This document shows positions 11,191-12,960 of a stretch of DNA of 12,960 bases, one piece after another (positions within the stretch are counted from its first letter, which is position 1; each line of letters begins with the position of its first letter). The translations under genes and the position numbers were made by a program. The stretch covers positions 1 to 12,960 of the forward strand of contig CAMLNG010000051.1 of NCBI GenBank assembly GCA_946481195.1, in the 5' to 3' direction. Source of the stretch: an uncultured Chromatiaceae bacterium. GTDB lineage: Bacteria > Pseudomonadota > Gammaproteobacteria > Enterobacterales > Alteromonadaceae. The notes beneath the pieces were generated by a model. The model saw nothing but the letters and a program-made list of their open reading frames with translations. It was not told the origin of the DNA and searched no databases.

Positions 11191-11814
11191 ATGCAGTCCA
11201 CCAATCAGCGTGTTATTCCAAGCCATCATTTTCACCGTTTCACTGTTGCTGTTTTACTGTTTAGCAGCTGCAGTTTTGCTGTTACCTCACAACCTTCAAC
11301 GACCCGGCAGTCGGTATTGACTGAACATAAACTGCAGGTACTGAAAGACTGTAAATTGCTGTCCGAACGCCCGCTCACTGCAGCTGAACTCAGCGCCTGG
11401 CAAGACCTGAAAAAAGCCGAGCTGAAAATGGAGCAGCTGCAAATCCCGCTCGACCAGATGAGCAAAGCGCTTGAGCCACACCAGGACAAGATGGAGCAAC
11501 TGAGCGCAGAGCTTGAGCTGCAAACCAAACGCGACCGGATGCCAGATGAAACCCTGCTGGAACAAACCCGGATGACCGCCGAACGGATTGAAGACATTAC
11601 AGACAGCTATCAGGGCGACATTGACGCCATCAGCAGTTATGGCGATGAGATCAGCAAAGTCGCACAAGTGTTTGAGCAGCAAATCACGGCTAAGCTGCCC
11701 GCCGGTAGTTTCGACCAGCTACGTGTACTGACGCCCGGCGAGACACCAGACAACAATTGTCAGAGTGGCATGTTCTTCAGCAAGTCGCTGCGTTTTAACA
11801 AAAACAAAAGCTGA
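11191..11814 (+). CDS. Unrecognised exported coiled-coil protein
   Basis: A 207-residue protein I do not recognise. The start at 11191 has GAGG 5 bases upstream. Residues 17-30 are a hydrophobic signal-peptide core ending Ser-Phe-Ala, a reasonable signal peptidase I site, so it is probably periplasmic; Cys27 in FSSC is a poor lipobox, making a lipoprotein less likely. After about residue 60 it is very rich in Glu, Gln, Lys and Leu with heptad-like spacing, giving two predicted helical coiled-coil stretches (about 68-115 and 120-170). Two cysteines in the mature part, in KDCKLL (about residue 54) and DNNCQSG near the C-terminus, could form a disulfide that closes the hairpin. It stands alone between two hairpins. 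Function unknown; a chaperone-like or envelope role is only a guess from shape. Confidence 0.7.
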   Translation: MQSTNQRVIPSHHFHRFTVAVLLFSSCSFAVTSQPSTTRQSVLTEHKLQVLKDCKLLSERPLTAAELSAWQDLKKAELKMEQLQIPLDQMSKALEPHQDKMEQLSAELELQTKRDRMPDETLLEQTRMTAERIEDITDSYQGDIDAISSYGDEISKVAQVFEQQITAKLPAGSFDQLRVLTPGETPDNNCQSGMFFSKSLRFNKNKS

Positions 11815-11827
11815 TCCAGCCTGTCTG

Positions 11828-11873
11828 AGTTGACCTGCAGCCGGTTTTCAATAAGCATGACCGCAGGTCAACT
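11828..11873. other. Long inverted repeat between the coiled-coil gene and DUF1543 gene
   Basis: Perfect 11-base arms AGTTGACCTGC / GCAGGTCAACT enclose 24 bases. Neither strand has a T-run after the stem, so it is not a standard terminator. It lies 14 bases after one stop codon and 20 bases before the next start, close to the DUF1543 ribosome binding site. It may be a Rho-independent-like stop, an RNA stability element or an operator. Confidence 0.6.
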
Positions 11874-11893
11874 TAAGCAACTGAGGGCAATGG

Positions 11894-12385
11894 ATGTTGT
11901 TTGTGGTCATGCTGGGTGGCAAACACCCGGCAGCAAAAATCGAAGTGCATGATGTGGTGTTTGCTTTTGGTGAACAGCTGAGCGATTGCTATCAGCAGCT
12001 GCGTCAGCAATGGTTCGGCGCAGCAAAGGGCCTGCATATCGATTCCTGGTGGCAGGTGCAGGGTGTGGATGGCTACCAGCTGCAGTTTAGCGATGTGGCG
12101 CCTAAAGCTGGCGAGCTCAGACTCTACTTTATCAACCTTGGCGGTTATACCACCGGCAGCTTTGGCGAAGATCATCAGTATCTGCTGGTGGTCGCGACAG
12201 ATCCGGCTGAGGCAAAACAACTCGGCAAACAACGCATGCCGAAACTGTGGGATAAACCGCACACAGATAACCTGTATGACGTTGACGATTGCATCGCCAT
12301 CGATGCGGTCGCAGGGCGTTATGTCAAACTGGTGCCCGGTGACTATCCACCAGCTGTGCAGGGGAATGACTACATCCTGCTGTAA
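11894..12385 (+). CDS. DUF1543 domain protein (two tandem repeats)
   Basis: A 163-residue soluble protein of the DUF1543 family, function unknown. It starts at the ATG at 11894 with GAGGG 6 bases upstream; an overlapping ATG at 11890 is in another frame. It has no signal peptide or membrane helix. The protein is an internal duplication: residues 2-65 and 77-146 align at a constant offset of 75, with LFVVMLGG / LYFINLGG (2-9 and 77-84), Glu17 and His19 matching Glu92 and His94, and HIDS / HTDN (48-51 and 123-126). Conserved His, Glu and Asp in both halves could mark a binding site. No functional partner is evident next door. Confidence 0.85.
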   Translation: MLFVVMLGGKHPAAKIEVHDVVFAFGEQLSDCYQQLRQQWFGAAKGLHIDSWWQVQGVDGYQLQFSDVAPKAGELRLYFINLGGYTTGSFGEDHQYLLVVATDPAEAKQLGKQRMPKLWDKPHTDNLYDVDDCIAIDAVAGRYVKLVPGDYPPAVQGNDYILL

Positions 12386-12394
12386 AGCACTGAA

Positions 12395-12424
12395 TTGACT
12401 CCGAATCATTGCGACTGCGACAAT
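12395..12424 (+). promoter_or_regulatory. Possible sigma-70 promoter of the copper receptor gene
   Basis: TTGACT (12395-12400) and GACAAT (12419-12424) are separated by 18 bases. The -35 matches consensus at five of six positions, the -10 at four of six. The leader to the GTG would be about 65 bases. No CueR-type or Fur-type box was recognised in this gap. Confidence 0.35.
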
Positions 12425-12463
12425 TTGCCACATAGGGGCCACCGGAACTTTTCCGTAAAATCA

Positions 12464-12494
12464 GGCACATGCATTTTTAAAAAAGGTATGTGCC
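12464..12494 (+). promoter_or_regulatory. Inverted repeat enclosing the ribosome binding site of the copper receptor
   Basis: GGCACAT (12464-12470) and ATGTGCC (12488-12494) are perfect 7-base arms; the stem extends two more pairs with one G-U (12471-12472 with 12486-12487). The Shine-Dalgarno AAAAAAGG (12479-12486) lies in the loop and upper stem, and the GTG start follows immediately at 12495. As RNA this could hide the ribosome site and make translation conditional; as DNA it could be an operator. Confidence 0.45.
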
Positions 12495-12960
12495 GTGTCT
12501 ACACTGAATCCATTTCTCTCTTCGTATAAGTTATCCCGCCTGACGTTGGCGCTTAGCCTGTTCTGTGTGCCGGCCACTGTTTTAGCGGATACTGCGGCGC
12601 ATGCTACTGATGCCAAAGCGGAAAAAGACATTGAACGGGTTCAGGTCACAGGCGTGGTGCTGAACGGCCCCGGCCAGCTGGTAATGGACCCTAAAGCGCC
12701 ACGTCAGCCATTGCCGGCACATGATGGTGCAGATTATCTGAAGACGATTCCGGGGTTTTCCGTCACCCGTAAAGGTGGCGCCGATGGTGACGCGGTGTTT
12801 CGCGGCATGGCGGGTTCACGCCTTGGTATTCTCGTTGATGGTGAAAATATCTTAGGCGGCTGTAATTTCCGCATGGATGCACCAACGGCTTATATCTACC
12901 CGGAATTACATGATTCCATGACCGTGATCAAAGGCCCGCAATCCGTCGCCCATGGCGCTG
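12495..12960 (+). CDS. TonB-dependent copper receptor, OprC/NosA-like (N-terminal part)
   Basis: Outer-membrane receptor for copper uptake, energised by TonB/ExbBD. Only the first 155 residues are in the window. The frame opens at a GTG at 12495, 8 bases after AAGG; the nearby ATG at 12488 is in a frame that stops within 14 codons. A signal peptide covers residues 1-31 (VLA before Asp32). A TonB-box-like ERVQVTG is at 47-53, followed by the plug domain: DGADYLKTIPGFSVTRKGG, FRGMAGSRLGILVDGENILGG and PELHDSMTVIKGPQSV. The CNFRM motif (Cys123 to Met127) has the spacing of the Cys-x-x-x-Met pair that OprC uses to bind copper, which supports the copper call over a siderophore receptor. The barrel, and the His/Met partner residues, lie beyond the edge. 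Confidence 0.9.
   Translation, partial: MSTLNPFLSSYKLSRLTLALSLFCVPATVLADTAAHATDAKAEKDIERVQVTGVVLNGPGQLVMDPKAPRQPLPAHDGADYLKTIPGFSVTRKGGADGDAVFRGMAGSRLGILVDGENILGGCNFRMDAPTAYIYPELHDSMTVIKGPQSVAHGA

Noticed and set aside
12488..12529. ATG at 12488 as start of the copper receptor
   Set aside because: That frame ends at a stop after 13 codons; the receptor frame begins at the GTG at 12495.

Overview
The window is ordinary-looking chromosomal DNA from a gammaproteobacterium, most likely an Alteromonadales-type aquatic bacterium (Rheinheimera, Alishewanella or a Shewanella relative). This placement is inferred from protein style (AstC/AstA/AstD, an enterobacterial-type NAD malic enzyme, DUF1338 and DUF1543 proteins, an OprC-like copper receptor), not from a database search. 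I see no phage, insertion sequence, CRISPR, tRNA or rRNA.

Layout. Bases 1-1958 (minus strand) hold a large transmembrane chemoreceptor whose C-terminus runs off the left edge. An AT-rich divergent spacer (1959-2197) leads to two plus-strand genes: a metallo-beta-lactamase-fold enzyme of the persulfide dioxygenase/Blh type and, 5 bp later, a short dienelactone-hydrolase-like protein. A strong hairpin terminator at 3677-3704 works in both directions. A structured intergenic stretch (3705-3894) with three consecutive perfect-stem hairpins follows. On the minus strand, reading from 8576 down to 3895, is an arginine catabolic operon of the succinyltransferase (AST) pathway: astC, astA, astD and a DUF1338 (HglS/YdcJ-like) protein. 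astB and astE are not in the window. An Lrp/AsnC-family regulator is divergent from astC (8780-9208), and a 15-bp palindrome between the two promoters is a candidate operator.

Downstream on the plus strand are maeA (NAD-dependent malic enzyme), an unrecognised exported coiled-coil protein, a DUF1543 protein that turns out to be an internal 75-residue tandem duplication, and the start of a TonB-dependent copper receptor that is cut by the right edge. The receptor's GTG start follows directly after an inverted repeat that encloses its ribosome binding site.

How the genes fit together. The AST enzymes turn arginine (and ornithine) into glutamate and succinate; the malic enzyme would then pull C4 acids to pyruvate, so the centre of the window is a nitrogen and carbon recovery module with its own Lrp-type regulator. 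The other genes (chemoreceptor, sulfur detoxification, copper uptake) look independent. Nothing here is clearly a new system. The best leads are the DUF1338 gene in the AST operon, the structured element at 3751-3863, the hydrolase paired with the persulfide dioxygenase, and the translational hairpin on the copper receptor.
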